64,000 bases of DNA from Dichetophora obliterata (Eukaryota; Arthropoda; Insecta; Diptera; Sciomyzidae). Positions within the stretch are counted from its first letter, which is position 1, and each line of letters starts with the position of its first letter. A model generated the notes under the pieces. That model was not told where the DNA came from and did no database searches. It saw only the letters and a program-made list of their open reading frames with translations. Where the stretch lies: NCBI GenBank assembly GCA_963920525.1, contig OY986438.1, positions 180,336,888 to 180,400,887 of the forward strand. The letters are read 5' to 3'. The position numbers and the translations under genes were made by a program. Below are positions 20,990-32,307 of this stretch, piece after piece.

Positions 20990-23446
20990 AAAATTAATTC
21001 TTCGGATCAGTTTTTGACAGTTGCGATAAGACACATCTAAATATTCATCCACAGGTGAAGCAAATTACTAATTTTGGCCACTTAGTAATATCAGAAGATG
21101 AAGTATATGATACTCTCAGGACACTTGATTTGAATAAAGGAGCCGGTTTTGATTTGCTACCTCCCTTATTTCTAAAAAAATGCGCTCATTCACTATATGG
21201 GCATTTCCATGGTGTCGCACGGGACAGTCGTACGCAGTTAAAGTGAAAAAAAATTAGTAATAACACGGATTTATATTTTGATAATCGTCTTAACTTATAA
21301 CTCATAGTAAGCTCTATAAGTGGTGCTAAGGTTGATTATCGGTAATTTTTCCTTTTCAAAATAATTGCTAAAAACAACGGGGGTCGCACGGGACAAAAAA
21401 CGGAAGTTTTTTTCGAGGACAACAACTCAAACGCCAAATTCAGCGAAGTCTGAGGGAATATTTCAAAGAGTTTATTTTATGGATGTTGTGCATTGTTGTT
21501 TCTTTTAAATTGCTTTTATTTTACCCAATAATATTTAACACTTATTTTTTAATTAAATATTAAGCTCGGTCGCACGGGACAGGTCGCACGGGACAGTTTT
21601 TTCCATTGCAATTTAATTGGGTAATTAAGTAATTAGGTAGTTAAGTAATTATGTAATTTAGTAATTAAAAACAAATTCAATATATTTTCCTTTAATTGCA
21701 TCAACCATTTTTTCATTATCTTTAGCCAATGCCTTCCATTTTTACTAAAACAAAAATGTTTACGAAACATTTACTAAACACTTACGAAAAAGATAAACTA
21801 CATTTGTGAAACAGTGCAGACGATGTGATCATCATGGTTAATAATTTTATGTACAAATTGCTAAAATTAATAAAATTATAATGTTTTTATTAGATAATAT
21901 CATAAAATAATATGTTTTTAATAAGTTTTAATTTTTTGGTCACGGTAGACTTTCCTGTGGAAATACCCATATGCTGCTTTAACAATAATTTTTAATAAAT
22001 CTCTTTCAAATGGAGTTTTTCTTGAAGAGTGGAAAACTGCTTATATCTCGCCAATTTTCAAATCTGGTCAAAAGCATCTAGTTGAAAATTACAGACCGAT
22101 CTTTAAGCTATCGGTTATACCAAAGGTTCTGGATAAAATTGTGAATAAACACTTATTTAACTCAGTTAAAAACCATATTGCAATCCAGCAACATGGTTTT
22201 TTTGTTGGAAGATCCACAAGCACTAATTTAGCTTTATTTTCTAATTTTGCATAAACGCAGTAGAAAAAGGATCGCAAATCGATATTTTATATACTGACTT
22301 TGTAAAAGCGTTTGATAGTTTAAACCATAAGACTCTGTTATCTAAACTTTGTCAAATGGGAATTCACTCTAATTTTTTGAGATGGTTAGGCTCATACTTG
22401 TCAAATAGGAAATTGATAGTTAAGATCGATCAATCATTTTCAAAAGCAGTAGATGTAAAATCGGGAGTTCCGCAAGGGAGCCACTTAGGCCCCCTTTTGT
22501 TTATTTTGTTCATAAACGATTTATCTAAAAATTTCACTTCATGTAAGTTTCTGCTTTATGCAGATGATTTGAAAATGTTTATAATTATAAACAACCTTGA
22601 GGACTGTAACAATTTTCAAATTGATATTAACCTACTTATTTCCTGGTGTAGCATAAATGGAATGAATTCAAACTTTTCTAATGTCATATCTTAACATATT
22701 CTCGCAAGCAATTAACCATATATCACAATTATTTTTATAAGTCCAATATTACTTTCGCAAGCGTCGAATCCATTAAAGACTTGGGTATTTACTTTGATAC
22801 CAAATTATCATTCGGGTCCCACAGGGAATATGTCATATCAAGAGCTAACTCACAACTCGGTTTTCTAAAGCGAAACTCTAAAGAATTTTTAGACCCATTC
22901 ACATTAAAATCAATTTTCGTGAGTCTGGTAAGATCTATTCTCGAATACGCGAACATAATCTGGGATCCTTGCTATGAATGTGACATAAATCGAATCGAGA
23001 AAATTCAAAAACGGTTTACGAGATTCGCTCTAAGACGATTATTTTCGTGGGAAAATATGCCTGCGTATAGCGACCGTTGTAAACTACTCGGCTTGCAAAG
23101 CTTGGCCATTAGACGCAATACGCAGAGTGTCTTATTTATTAAAGATATTGTAGATAACAAGGTTGACAGTCCGGAATTGCTTGCTCTCATTCCATTTTGT
23201 GCTCCAACAAGATCTCTAAGAGAAACAAGTTTATTTTATGTATATTATCATAGAACGAATTATGGTAGCAATGAACCAATATCTAAATGCCTATCTCGAT
23301 GTAATATAGTTGCTAAACATGTTGATTTTAGTTCTAATAGAATGATTTTTATGAAGAATTTATTTGAATATTATTTAAGGAATTAGGTTAAGTGATATCT
23401 GTTAGGGCTGGGCCCAGTAGATATATATATGAATAAATAAATAAAA
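20990..23446 (+). pseudogene. Jockey-like non-LTR reverse transcriptase, interrupted
   Basis: Reads FFGSVFDSCDKTHLNIHPQV, VYDTLRTLDLNKGAGFDLLP and FLKKCAHSLY, is then split by a 770-bp element (21199-21968), and resumes AALTIIFNKSLSNGVFLEEW, ISPIFKSGQ, ENYRPI and IQQHGFFVGRSTSTNLALF. After a frameshift near 22250 it continues YTDFVKAFDSLNHKTLLSKL, SGVPQGSHLGPLLF and the catalytic LLYADDLKMF. A second break lies at 22695-22780, and then the C-terminal 201 codons to 23386. The 3' end carries an AATAAATAAATAAA tail at about 23431-23446. No endonuclease domain remains, so it is 5' truncated. It is the same family as the fragment at 349-680. Confidence 0.9.
21199..21968. mobile_element. 770-bp non-autonomous TIR element with ATAT duplication
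   Basis: Ends are GGGCATTTCCATGG and the complement of CCTGTGGAAATACCC (GGGTATTTCCACAGG). ATAT is duplicated at 21195-21198 and 21969-21972. Deleting the insert plus one ATAT restores the surrounding RT frame (SLY then AALTIIF). GGTCGCACGGGACA motifs occur near 21211, 21383, 21569 and 21585, and a diverged form lies near the right end. No ORF of note. Confidence 0.85.
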
Positions 23447-23565
23447 TGGTATATACATAGAGCATAAATGGTTATGGAATTAGTAGAAAATAGTAGTAGA
23501 AATAGTAGAAGAAAATTGTAGCATAAGTAATAGTATAAAATTAAAGTAGAAATAATAATAACCTT

Positions 23566-24130
23566 GTAAGGAAATATCTTTGACTGGACCGAAGTTAAAA
23601 TACCCCCACGGATGTATATCAGTAAATTCGAAGTATTGAATGTTGTATTATGTTGATGACGTCACTTTTATAGGGCGTGGTTTTTATCCAAATATTAAAA
23701 ATTTTAAATTCATTTTAACTAGCAAAGCTATTGTGAAAAATATCAACTATAAACATTAATTGTTTTTTTTTAAATTTATGAAGGTTTTACTATTATGTTG
23801 ACTTCACTTTGTATGGGAGGCGGGTGGAGTTTTTTAGTTTTGTTTTTACCAAATTCCATCGAGTGCATTGTTAAGATTTAAACTAATTTGCAAAATTTCA
23901 AGCATTTTTACAAACTTTTGTGGAATTTAAGGAAATTTTACAGTTTTTATAAAGTCACTTTGTATGGGAAGTAGGCGTGGTTTTTAATCGATTTAAAAAA
24001 ACTATATACACAGAAAGTACATAAGTGGTTTTAGCTTATGTGTGTGAGTCATTAAATAAATTTTTGTGGAATTTAAGGAGATTTTAACGTTTTGGCAAAG
24101 TCACTTTGTATGGGAGGTAGGAGTGGTTCA
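23566..24130 (+). repeat. Interspersed repeat family (GACTGGGCCGAAGTTAAAAT type), diverged copy
   Basis: Begins TTGTAAGGAAATATCTTTGA, CTGGACCGAAGTTAAAATA. It contains the recurring CACTTTGTATGGGAGG and GTAGGMGTGG blocks, three times near 23808, 23945 and 24103. Better copies are at 29475-30045 (plus) and 61965-62425 (minus). Confidence 0.7.
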
Positions 24131-24292
24131 ATTCTTGATCAATGACCTTACCTATGGTCGATTTAATGCCTTCTCTAAATTTAGTGTTAGCTTTTCTGAC
24201 ATTATTTCTATACAATTTGTTGTCAAAAAGCTTACACTAAATTTAGATTCGACATTTAAATGACTCTTGGTAAGGCTCAATGTGTTCAATAA
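24131..24292. mobile_element. Foldback MITE (about 160 bp)
   Basis: Almost the whole stretch is an inverted repeat. The left arm ATCAATGACCTTACC...TCTAAATTTAGTGTTAGC pairs with the right arm GCTTACACTAAATTTAGA...GGTAAGGCTCAATG. The loop is about 30 bp. It sits at the right end of an interspersed repeat copy. Target duplication was not resolved. Confidence 0.75.
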
Positions 24293-25424
24293 TATAATAA
24301 CAACTTCAGATTTTATATCATAATACAAAACTACCATTCCGAATAAAACAAATCAGCTTGTGTCATATCCCGCACACAGTTCTGCATTACAATGTCATCA
24401 CCGACAAGTTTTTACAATCGGGTCTATATTCTCTTATAGAATTGTGGAAAATTTAAAGTTAAATCCATTAGTTTTTTCTTGAAATTTTTCAGACAGCATT
24501 AAATTATTCTAATTACATTTTTTACATATGAAGGGCTTATTGCAAGAACATGATAAGCCAGATAAAAAATATTTTTAAATAATCGACTCGAAAGTTTTGA
24601 AAAAAATGTATTTTTATATGAAGAAATGGAATTGAACACGGAAATATTACAGATAGGTAAAAAAATAAATAAGAAATAGTCAAAATCTCTTCAGTGGTTA
24701 AGTGTATTAAGCCTAAAAAATTAATTCTTTAGATTTTGTGGCTTATCACGTTATTGCAATAAGCATATGATAAATTAAAAATATATTTTTATTACAAAAA
24801 TTTTATTTATCATTGAAATAACCTAAAATACTAATAGTCTAGGTATAAACAATTAAAGTTTTTAGCCTAGTGAAAAATATGAAATTTTAAAATTATGCAC
24901 ATAACACAAAAAATGCCATAAAACTAAATCCAACGGACGAATAACAGTAATTGAAAAGTGAAATTAAATACCAAAATTCATGAGCTCATTTAATGATTTC
25001 CTTTTCTTTACGCTGTTAGAGAATAGTCTAATTAACATTATTCCAAAATATTTTGGAGAAAAATTCACAGGTTTTTTATGCAGACGCCTTGAAAGGCGAT
25101 TAATGTAAAAATTCTTGTCGTAAAAATTGCCAGTTTTTAAGAGTCATTACAGACAAACGAGGAAAATATTGCTTTCTTTAAAAACACAGCATTATTGAAA
25201 AACATTTCTGCATACTCGAAAATAATTTTTATTTGTCATTTTTAAAAGAAATTCTCTATGCAAGTCGATATGAAGAAAAAGAGGAAAATTTAATTTTTAG
25301 CAGAATACAACTATAGTATATCAGCACATCGCAGCACTTCTATTTCATACATGGAAAAGTTTTTATTGGTCTTTAATTTACATTTTTCAAATAACAAAAA
25401 CTAGCACATTTGACACTGTTACAG
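24293..25424. other. AT-rich spacer, nothing recognised
   Basis: No open frame, hairpin or repeat of note was seen. Confidence 0.3.
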
Positions 25425-26282
25425 CTCGTACAGATCATCATTCCACCGTATTCGGCATTCGCCATTGACGCAGATTGGTCCGTAGATCTTGCGAAGGATC
25501 TTTCTCTTGAAGGCTCCTAAAGTGCTTTCATCCGAACCGCTCAGAGTCCAGGTTTGTGATGCATAAAGTAGGAAGTAGCATGATGAACGATTAATAGAGC
25601 TCTGCTTCTCAATTGCCTACTGAGCCCAAAGTAAAACATGTTGGAAAGAGTTATCCTTCGTTTGATCTCAATGCTGATATCGTTGGTTGATATCTACCTA
25701 AAAGCAGGAGTTGTCAACTGTAATGTGGGTACCAAGACGCTGGGACTGTTTGTTTGTTGACATCAAGTATTTTGTCTTATCTGCATTCACTGCAAGACCC
25801 ATTCGACTTAGCTCTCTATCTAATCTGGAGAATGCTGCACTGACTTCGCGCATCTTATGGCCGATGATATCGATGTCATCAGCATACGAAAGCAACATAG
25901 CACTCTTGTTGAATATTGTGCCACTATGGCTCAGATCAGCAGCTCGGATGATCTTCTCCAACATTGGTTGGAAAAGTCGCACGATAGGGAATCACCTTGT
26001 CTAAAACCGCGTTTGGTAGCAAATGGTGCAGAGAGGTCCCTCCCGATTTTAACTGCACTGCTGGTGTTGCTCTGTGTCATCCTGAAAAGTCGTATTAGTT
26101 TTGCAGGAATATCAAATTCAGACATGGTGGAGTATAGGTGATTCCTAATGGGGCTTTCGAAAGCGGCTTTGTAGTCTAAGAAAGATGGTGGGTGTCGATT
26201 TGTTTTTCTTGGGTCTTCTCCAAGATTTGTCGTAACGTGAAGAGTTCGTATTGCTGGTCTAAATTGCTAACTTGCATCTACC

Positions 26283-27065
26283 ATGGGATTTTCCACTCTA
26301 AACTGCAATATGGGATGACATGCTGGGGGTACCAATTTTAAAAAAATTCAGTCACTGTTAGTTGCTCAAAAACATGCCCTTCATATAATTTGCCATAAAA
26401 GAAGGTTTCATAGTAGCTTTCTTTTATTTAAAAACGTAAATGTGTTGCCAATTAAACACTTGTACTACTATAAAGTGCTTTATAGTTTTAAAAAGATCTA
26501 GATATTTATTTAACAGACTGATAACCTTATTTAAGGGTCAATGACCTACATTTTGTTCAAATTCCGTCTCACAACTTGTCTCTCTTCTTTTACTCGTATT
26601 CATGTGCGGGTCCTAGACTTTTTAATAACTTTCCCAATAATATTCGCTGTATTCGTAATATTAATTTCTTTTACTCGTATTCATGTGCTGATCCTAGACT
26701 TTTTAATTACTTTCCGAATAATATTCGCTGTATTCGTAATATTAATTTGTTCCTTAAAGAGGTAAAAAATATGGCTGTTTAAGTTTGACTTTGAAATTGT
26801 TAATACTCCAATCTCTGTGCACTTATAATTTAGTGTCAATTGTTTAATTCTTATGTAATTTTATTCCATCACTTAACTTTTAATTCTCATAAATATTTTC
26901 TTTTTATGCTTTCGAATTGTCAATATTTATATTTATTTGTTTTTTTTTTGTTTGCATAGTTAAGTTACCTTTTGTCAATTGCAAAATATTTAAATTTTCT
27001 ATTATACTTATTAATTTACTATACTTATGCTTGTGATTTTTTTTTTTTGCTTTTAAATACTTAAA
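26283..27065 (+). pseudogene. Second non-LTR RT fragment inserted in the opposite strand
   Basis: Plus-strand pieces read LQYGMTCWG, FKKIQSLLVAQKHALHIICH, LLFKNVNVLPIKHLYYYKVL and a C-terminal PRLFNNFPNNIRCIRNI, followed by LFLKEVKNMAV. This is the end of a non-LTR RT plus an AT-rich 3' UTR. It lies between the KPIVNQLIGPY and FTLRQILEKT parts of the minus-strand element, so it inserted into it. An 81-bp direct duplication lies within (26586-26747). Confidence 0.75.
26586..26747. repeat. 81-bp tandem duplication in an RT C-terminus
   Basis: Copies 26586-26666 and 26667-26747 differ at only a few bases. The 27-codon period keeps the frame, so the block SYSCAxPRLFNxFPNNIRCI occurs twice. Confidence 0.88.
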
Positions 27066-27959
27066 TATGTTAATAGACTATCCAGGTTTAAAGCCTCAGT
27101 GATAAGGTCCAATCAATTGGTTTACAATGGGCTTCAATCTTTACACAAAACGCTCGACAGGACCATATATTCGATATTAAGTAGACTGAGATTCCAATCG
27201 TTTGGAGTGAATTTTCCAACCATATTGTTCATAGAAGCTCATGAATGAATTTTAATAGAGCTTCGCCTCCGTTCTTAAACAGCTCAGCAGGTAAGCCATC
27301 GCCTTCCACGGCTTTCTGGGATATCACCTTTTGTTTTCAGCGTCGCCATTTAGAAGCTTATGGCTTCTCCATAACGTCAGTGTACTCTGGATATCTGTCA
27401 CTAGATTCCCGCTTTTGTACTTGCAGAAAGAGGTCCTGGTGCTAATACCATCGGCAGAGCGTCTTATCTCTTTGAAACATTTTAAGGCCTCATTCCACTG
27501 CGCTCATATATCATCGATTGGAGGAGTGATTTGAAGCAGGACTGAGAGTCGAGTCAGACAAGTTAATGATTCGAGTCAATGTTTGCATTACGGACCGTGC
27601 GTTCATTCAATACACTGGAAGAGTGCCTTCCATCGATCAATTTGATTTCTGGTTTCTTGATCAGGGGACATCCAGTTGTGGAATTCCCAAACGCGTTGAC
27701 GATGATTTTCGATATCATTAGTTATCGTAATTTTTTATGTCCGTGGCACGCACAATGACCGATAACGACAACGATTATTATCGTTAAATTTTTGGAAAAT
27801 CCACTACTGGTAATTCTGATAATACTGGTAATACTCAGTAATCAGATGAATTAGTTTGTTACTCGGAGTCATTTGCTTCGTCGGATTCAACATCTGAACC
27901 GACTTCTATTTGCCGAATTCCATCTTCGGTACTCACAGTATATTTATCTTTTGAAGAAC

Positions 27960-28760
27960 TTTGTCGGAGGATATCAGGCTAATTTTACATGAAATTGTAA
28001 AACTGCTTTGAGAGTTGTAATTTGTCGCCACGTGTAATTTGTCGCCAGTGAAACTTTCTCATTAGATGCGGTGGATTCAGGTAAACAGAGAATGTATTTG
28101 GCGATTTTCGCAATTTTTATATTTGCAGTTTCTCGCCAGACATTCGCTAGATGTTTGAAAATATTCAATCATTGTATTGCGACTATAACCTTGTTGGTTC
28201 TCCACGCAACCAATACCAATCAAGTGGGACAATCAAGATTTCATCTTTGCGAATATATTGTTTTGACCTTCTTCTGTAACACAGCGGAAATTAATTAATT
28301 TTGCGTTATTTCTTCAATATATAACAATTTTTTCCTTCACGTTGAATTTGCCGGCTGTTTCTCTAACAATATCTCAAATGATTTTAGATATTTCGGCGCC
28401 TGTTGATTCAATTCCCATCACTTTTACTTGAACGTCATTAGTTTGAGAAAAATTTTAAACTAATACTGGAAACATTTTTACGCTTCCGTGATTTGATGCG
28501 TCTGTGTCGATGGACACAATACTGTATTCAACCCAATGTTTCTTGACTTGGCATCTGTAGTTGACATTTACCACATGATATGCCCAGGTGTTTTCAATCG
28601 CTGCGATTGTGGCATCAAAAGTCGTCGGAAAGAACAAATGGTTTTGTTTTGGTTGTGGGAGCTATATTCAAAGCCGGGAGATGTTTGTCGGCTTTCAGAC
28701 GATGTACAATATCAATGGCAATATCCGATGTGCCACCTGATGCAATCGAAAATTCCGACT
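27960..28760 (-). pseudogene. hAT-type transposase remnant
   Basis: The minus strand reads SGGTSDIAIDIVHRLKAD, then LPALNIAPTTKTKPFVLSDD, then ATIAAIENTWAYHVVNVNY. Next come DTDASNHGSVKMFPVLV, VQVKVMGIESTGAEISKII (stop), DIVRETAGKFNVKEKIV and LIGIGC, with several stops. The WAYH block followed by a DASNH..K..PV strand recalls insect hAT-like transposases with a catalytic aspartate in the DASN strand. The N-terminal BED finger and C-terminal dimerisation region were not found. Family assignment is from remembered motifs. Confidence 0.6.
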
Positions 28761-29079
28761 ATACGGTTTTGTTTTTTATCATTTCAAGAAATAGATGCGC
28801 AGATTTTAGTTTCGAGATGGACTCGCTACATTTTGTTCGAAACGGATTGCGTTTCGCATCTGAAACTGATCCTTTTTCGTATGTAATTCCTCTAGAAGAG
28901 TCGAATCGCTTTATCCACTTTTTTGGATTCGTTTCGGACTCGGAACGGATTTTATATAAAGTATTTAATACAAACAAAAAAATTAAAAAATTAAAAATTA
29001 ATTAAAACTAAAAATGAAATTAAAATGGTCAAGAATCAGCTTTCCCTAAAAAATTAAAAATAAAAGTGGATAGAAGGTC
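28761..29079. other. Spacer with GAAACGG/GTTTCG motifs
   Basis: Several imperfect GTTCGAAACGG-like motifs appear here and again at 30135-30230. Overlapping short frames exist on both strands, but none is recognisable. Confidence 0.3.
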
Positions 29080-29470
29080 CCACAGCGAAACAAAATTAGT
29101 TAATTAAATACAGTGACATTTGATTTTTGAAAACATTACAGGAAGCCTTAAAGTTCCACATATCTCTAGGCAGGGTATTCCAGTATCTGGCAGATCTAAT
29201 TAGAAATTATCTTTAAAATTGAGAAGAATTGATTTTGGGATATACAACCTGAGCATTTCTAGTAGAGCGCGAAAAGGTAAAAGAATTAGCAATGTATTCA
29301 GGTATTTTGCATTTAATTATCTTGTAGAACATACACATAAGTCTGAAATTGATGAAATCAAAGAAGAAATAGTTAAAAAATCGAGATACGTAACTAAAAA
29401 ATAAAAACCTCAAGTTAACAAGCAATTGAACATTGCGCAAATTATAGGACAAGGTCAAGGACAATTTAAA
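29080..29470 (-). pseudogene. Non-LTR RT C-terminal end
   Basis: The minus strand reads CMFYKIIKCKIPEYIANSFT, TFSRSTRNAQVVYPKINSSQ and then, after a break, RSARYWNTLPRDMWNFKAS and FKNQMSLYL. This is the usual ending of jockey/CR1-like RTs (RS.R.WN.LP). Its catalytic part is gone. Confidence 0.7.
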
Positions 29471-29474
29471 ATAA

Positions 29475-30045
29475 AAACTAGTAAGGAATTATCTTCGACT
29501 GGGCCGAAATTAAAATACCCCCAGGGCCGAATTAGAGTATATATAAAGTCTTAAGCAAACTGTTAAATATATTTAAAGAGATTTTCCCGTTTTGGTTTAA
29601 TCACTTTGTATGGGAGGTAGGCGTGGTTTTCATCCGATTTTTACAAATTTAATACTCAAAATTTATATTCAATATTTAACACACTGTGCGAAATTTGAAG
29701 TCTTTAAATTGATTTTTCTGGAATATAAAGAGATCTTACCGTTTTGGTTAAGTCACTTTGTGTGGGAGGTAGGAGTGGTTTTCATCCGATTTTGCTCAGA
29801 TTCGAACTAGACCTCCATTTTTGTATAAAAAGCTTATATTTTGAATTTCGTTATGATAGCTCAAAAATTACGGCTGCTATCGTGGACACAGACGGATAGA
29901 CGGATATGGCTAAATCGACTCAGGAGGTGATGCTGATCAGGAATATATATACTTTTCTATACCGGCCACGCCTCCTTATCGGCGTTACAAACGGAGTGAC
30001 AAAATTAATATACCCCCATTACGTTTTTTAAACGTGGGGGCATAC
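29475..30045 (+). repeat. Interspersed repeat family copy (about 570 bp)
   Basis: Starts ACTAGTAAGGAATTATCTTC, GACTGGGCCGAAATTAAAAT. It has two copies of CACTTTGTRTGGGAGGTAGG inside, then GGACACAGACGGATAGACGG, GCTGATCAGGAATATATATA and ACCGGCCACGCCTCCTTATC, and ends at a GTTTTTTAAACGTGGGGG palindrome. The inverted copy at 61965-62425 has the same order of blocks. Non-coding; its family name is not known to me. Confidence 0.85.
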
Positions 30046-30277
30046 TAAGTACATAGTTGTATTTCGTAGCCCTTATACATTGAAAATAAAAAAAAACAGT
30101 TTGACCATTGATTTGATTTTCGGATGAATTTGCTAGAAACGGGTTCGAAACGGGTCCGCCAAAACATAAAAGAGCAAATCCCGCGCAGACGAACTAGTAA
30201 CGTATTCATACTGGGGTCGAAATGGATCCACATCCGTTTTTGTGAACATTGGGAAATGACGCGTTCACATGAGAGAG

Positions 30278-30828
30278 TAAGGCTTTTTACACATGGAGCA
30301 ATTGAAAAGTAATGCAACTGCAACAAAAGTTGCTAACCAATGCATTTATACCGAAGCTTTCATATGAAGCAACATGAGCACAACAATGTGACAACACGTT
30401 TGCGACCAGTTCAATGCAACACAGCTTGCTGCAATTTTAATCGGCGATTTTGTGTTGCACATTGTTTTTTGTTTGACTGCCGTTCTTTTGCTGCGACGAA
30501 TAATCTGTAGTTAATATTGTTCCTTATGTATGGATGCACCCAAATTCTATTTTGACGTTGAGTTCTTCGCTTATGAAAATATGAAATAACATCTTCATCA
30601 CTCGAATCGTTTTAACTACTTCAATTTTTTGTTTCTATTTAATATAGTTTCAATTAAAAAGTATTTGTGTTTTTATGAATTTTTCAATGTTGCGATGCGA
30701 CGGGACTTGCTTGCTCATCTGAAAGCATAGGTTGTATTTCAGTTTAAAATTGGAGAGGCTTGAAAATGTTTAAGCTATTGCGTTGTAGTTGCATTACTTT
30801 TCAATTGTTTCATGTGTAGAAGGCCTAA
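30278..30828. mobile_element. MITE with ~45-bp terminal inverted repeats
   Basis: The left end TAAGGCTTTTTACACATGGA, GCAATTGAAAAGTAATGCAA matches the complement of the right end (TTAGGCCTTCTACACATGAA, ACAATTGAAAAGTAATGCAA). The 551-bp body has no coding capacity. Target duplication is unclear (GAG on both sides). Confidence 0.8.
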
Positions 30829-30890
30829 GAGTTTGCATTTTTGACATTTAGCTGCTTCCCTTCGTGTTGCCAGCATTAAGTCCCAATTTA

Positions 30891-31025
30891 CAGTGGTTGG
30901 CCAAATTAATAGGGACACCTGTAGTTGTATATTTAAAGCAGCATGAGTTATATAAAAAAAATCTGTGAGAGAAATCGCAGCCATATTGGGCTTGAAAATC
31001 ATAAGTGTTTAGCGCATACACGTGC
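30891..31025 (+). mobile_element. Tc1-like transposon 5' end, truncated
   Basis: TA followed by CAGTGGTTGGCCAAATTAAT and AGGGACACC is a classic Tc1-type terminus. A frame shortly inside reads SVREIAAILGLK, the start of the Tc1 paired-like HTH. It stops at a TAG and is cut by the next MITE. Confidence 0.65.
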
Positions 31026-31036
31026 TTACACTCTTT

Positions 31037-31458
31037 AGGCCCAACCAAAATAGACGAAACGAGACGATAGCATTTTGACGAACGTCTGCACTCGTTACGG
31101 ATGTTTACGGATTTAACCCAAAATGAAACGATTTGATCAACTCGTCTGAAACAGCTGATCAGTAGACAATCGAGTATTATTTATTTATTTATATTGTGTG
31201 TATTAAAAATGAGTGAAATAATGGCGAAATTGAAACAAATTGATGAAAATAAAATAAAAACGCACTCTGCACAGCTGTTGTTGACGTGTTAGTACGCTAG
31301 CAGTTCGGTTATTACGGTATAATACGTCTTGTCAAACTGTTTCGTTTAGTTTCGTTCAGTTACGTTTGCTCATTTTGGGTAACAACATTAATATGCATTT
31401 AACCGAACATTTACGTTTTTATTCGTTACGGAGCAAAACGTCTATTTTGGTTGGGCCT
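31037..31458. mobile_element. MITE with 20-bp TIR AGGCCCAACCAAAATAGACG
   Basis: The 20-bp ends at 31037-31056 and 31439-31458 are perfect inverted copies, with TTT on both flanks. Further inside, TAACCCAAAATGAAACG pairs with the complement of CGTTTGCTCATTTTGGGTAA. The 422-bp body is non-coding. A 3-bp duplication would fit a PIF/Harbinger-like element, but this is weak. Confidence 0.85.
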
Positions 31459-32307
31459 TTTGTCTGAACATAACCATGTAAATACAATTGTATCCAGTTC
31501 CAACATTAATAAAAAAAGAAAATAATTTGGATTTTTTTCTCATACCTCAAGGGTATTTTTATAATGCAATTTCCGTACCTCAAAGAGTTAAATAGAAAAA
31601 TGATATTAGTAGGATAAAAGCAAGAGTTTTCCTTGCTAAAGGATTTTGTTCAAAAATGCAGGATTTGGTTCGTAAAAACAGGAGTATCCTGTAAAAAGCA
31701 GGCCATATACGATGCTTAGGCATGCCTGAAGTTGTCCACAAAGATTGGCCCACATAGAAAATATACTTGGTCAGTTGTGGTACAACAGGGGACTTACTCC
31801 TCAACTCCTACTCTCCTAGACACTGAGCTTCCCTGGAACCAGGCTTCTAGGGAGCCGCAGCTCATCATTTGACGTCCTCTGGCTTACATAAATATTCAAA
31901 TAAAATGCCCTCGAATTTTTTAGTCCATTTGTGCAAATGGCCTAAAGCAACTAGAGTTTTTCATTAGAACAGAGCTTTTAAACTAAAATAAGATTTTGTG
32001 GTTATGCTAATTAGTTGTTCTTCTTTATCACAGTCCGTCCTTGACTTTAGCTAAGTTTAATGATATTACACCAGGTGGTTATAAATTAATAAGAACATTG
32101 CACAACTTTATGATAAAATTAAATACAAATACTAAATTAATGTATCTAATTAATTTTATTTTACAGCGTTTTAAGGGAACCAAGTAAATTTTGCTATCGA
32201 ATTATACAATTTCTTTAAAAATTCTCTCAAGAAAATGTCAATTTCTTATTACACAAAACACTTTCTATTTGTTATTGTTAAATTCAAAAATACTGTTATC
32301 ATAAAAA
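31459..32307. other. Spacer; possible non-LTR 3' UTR scrap
   Basis: Sequence near 31768-31800 (GTGGTACAACAGGGGACTTA) resembles the 3' UTR of the RNase H-bearing element near 47870 (GTGGTACCACAGGGGTTGAT). Otherwise nothing is recognised. Confidence 0.35.

Larger units (their letters stand above)
25425..27700 (-). pseudogene. Endonuclease-reverse transcriptase non-LTR element, decayed and split
   Basis: Minus-strand order 5' to 3': an endonuclease end (WMSPDQETRNQID, GRHSSSVLNERTVRNANIDS) at 27690-27550; a linker and RT start (AVEGDGLPAELFKNGGEALL) near 27300; KPIVNQLIGPY near 27110; then, after a 0.8-kb foreign insert, FTLRQILEKTQEKQIDTHH-like sequence near 26240; FDIPAKLIRLFRMTQSNTSS; the LLSYADDIDIIGHKMREVS catalytic block near 25880; and a C-terminal part down to about 25430. 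Several frameshifts and stops are present. It is the same family as the insert at 15527-16352 (shared NADKTKYLxSTNKQSQRLGT). Confidence 0.85.
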
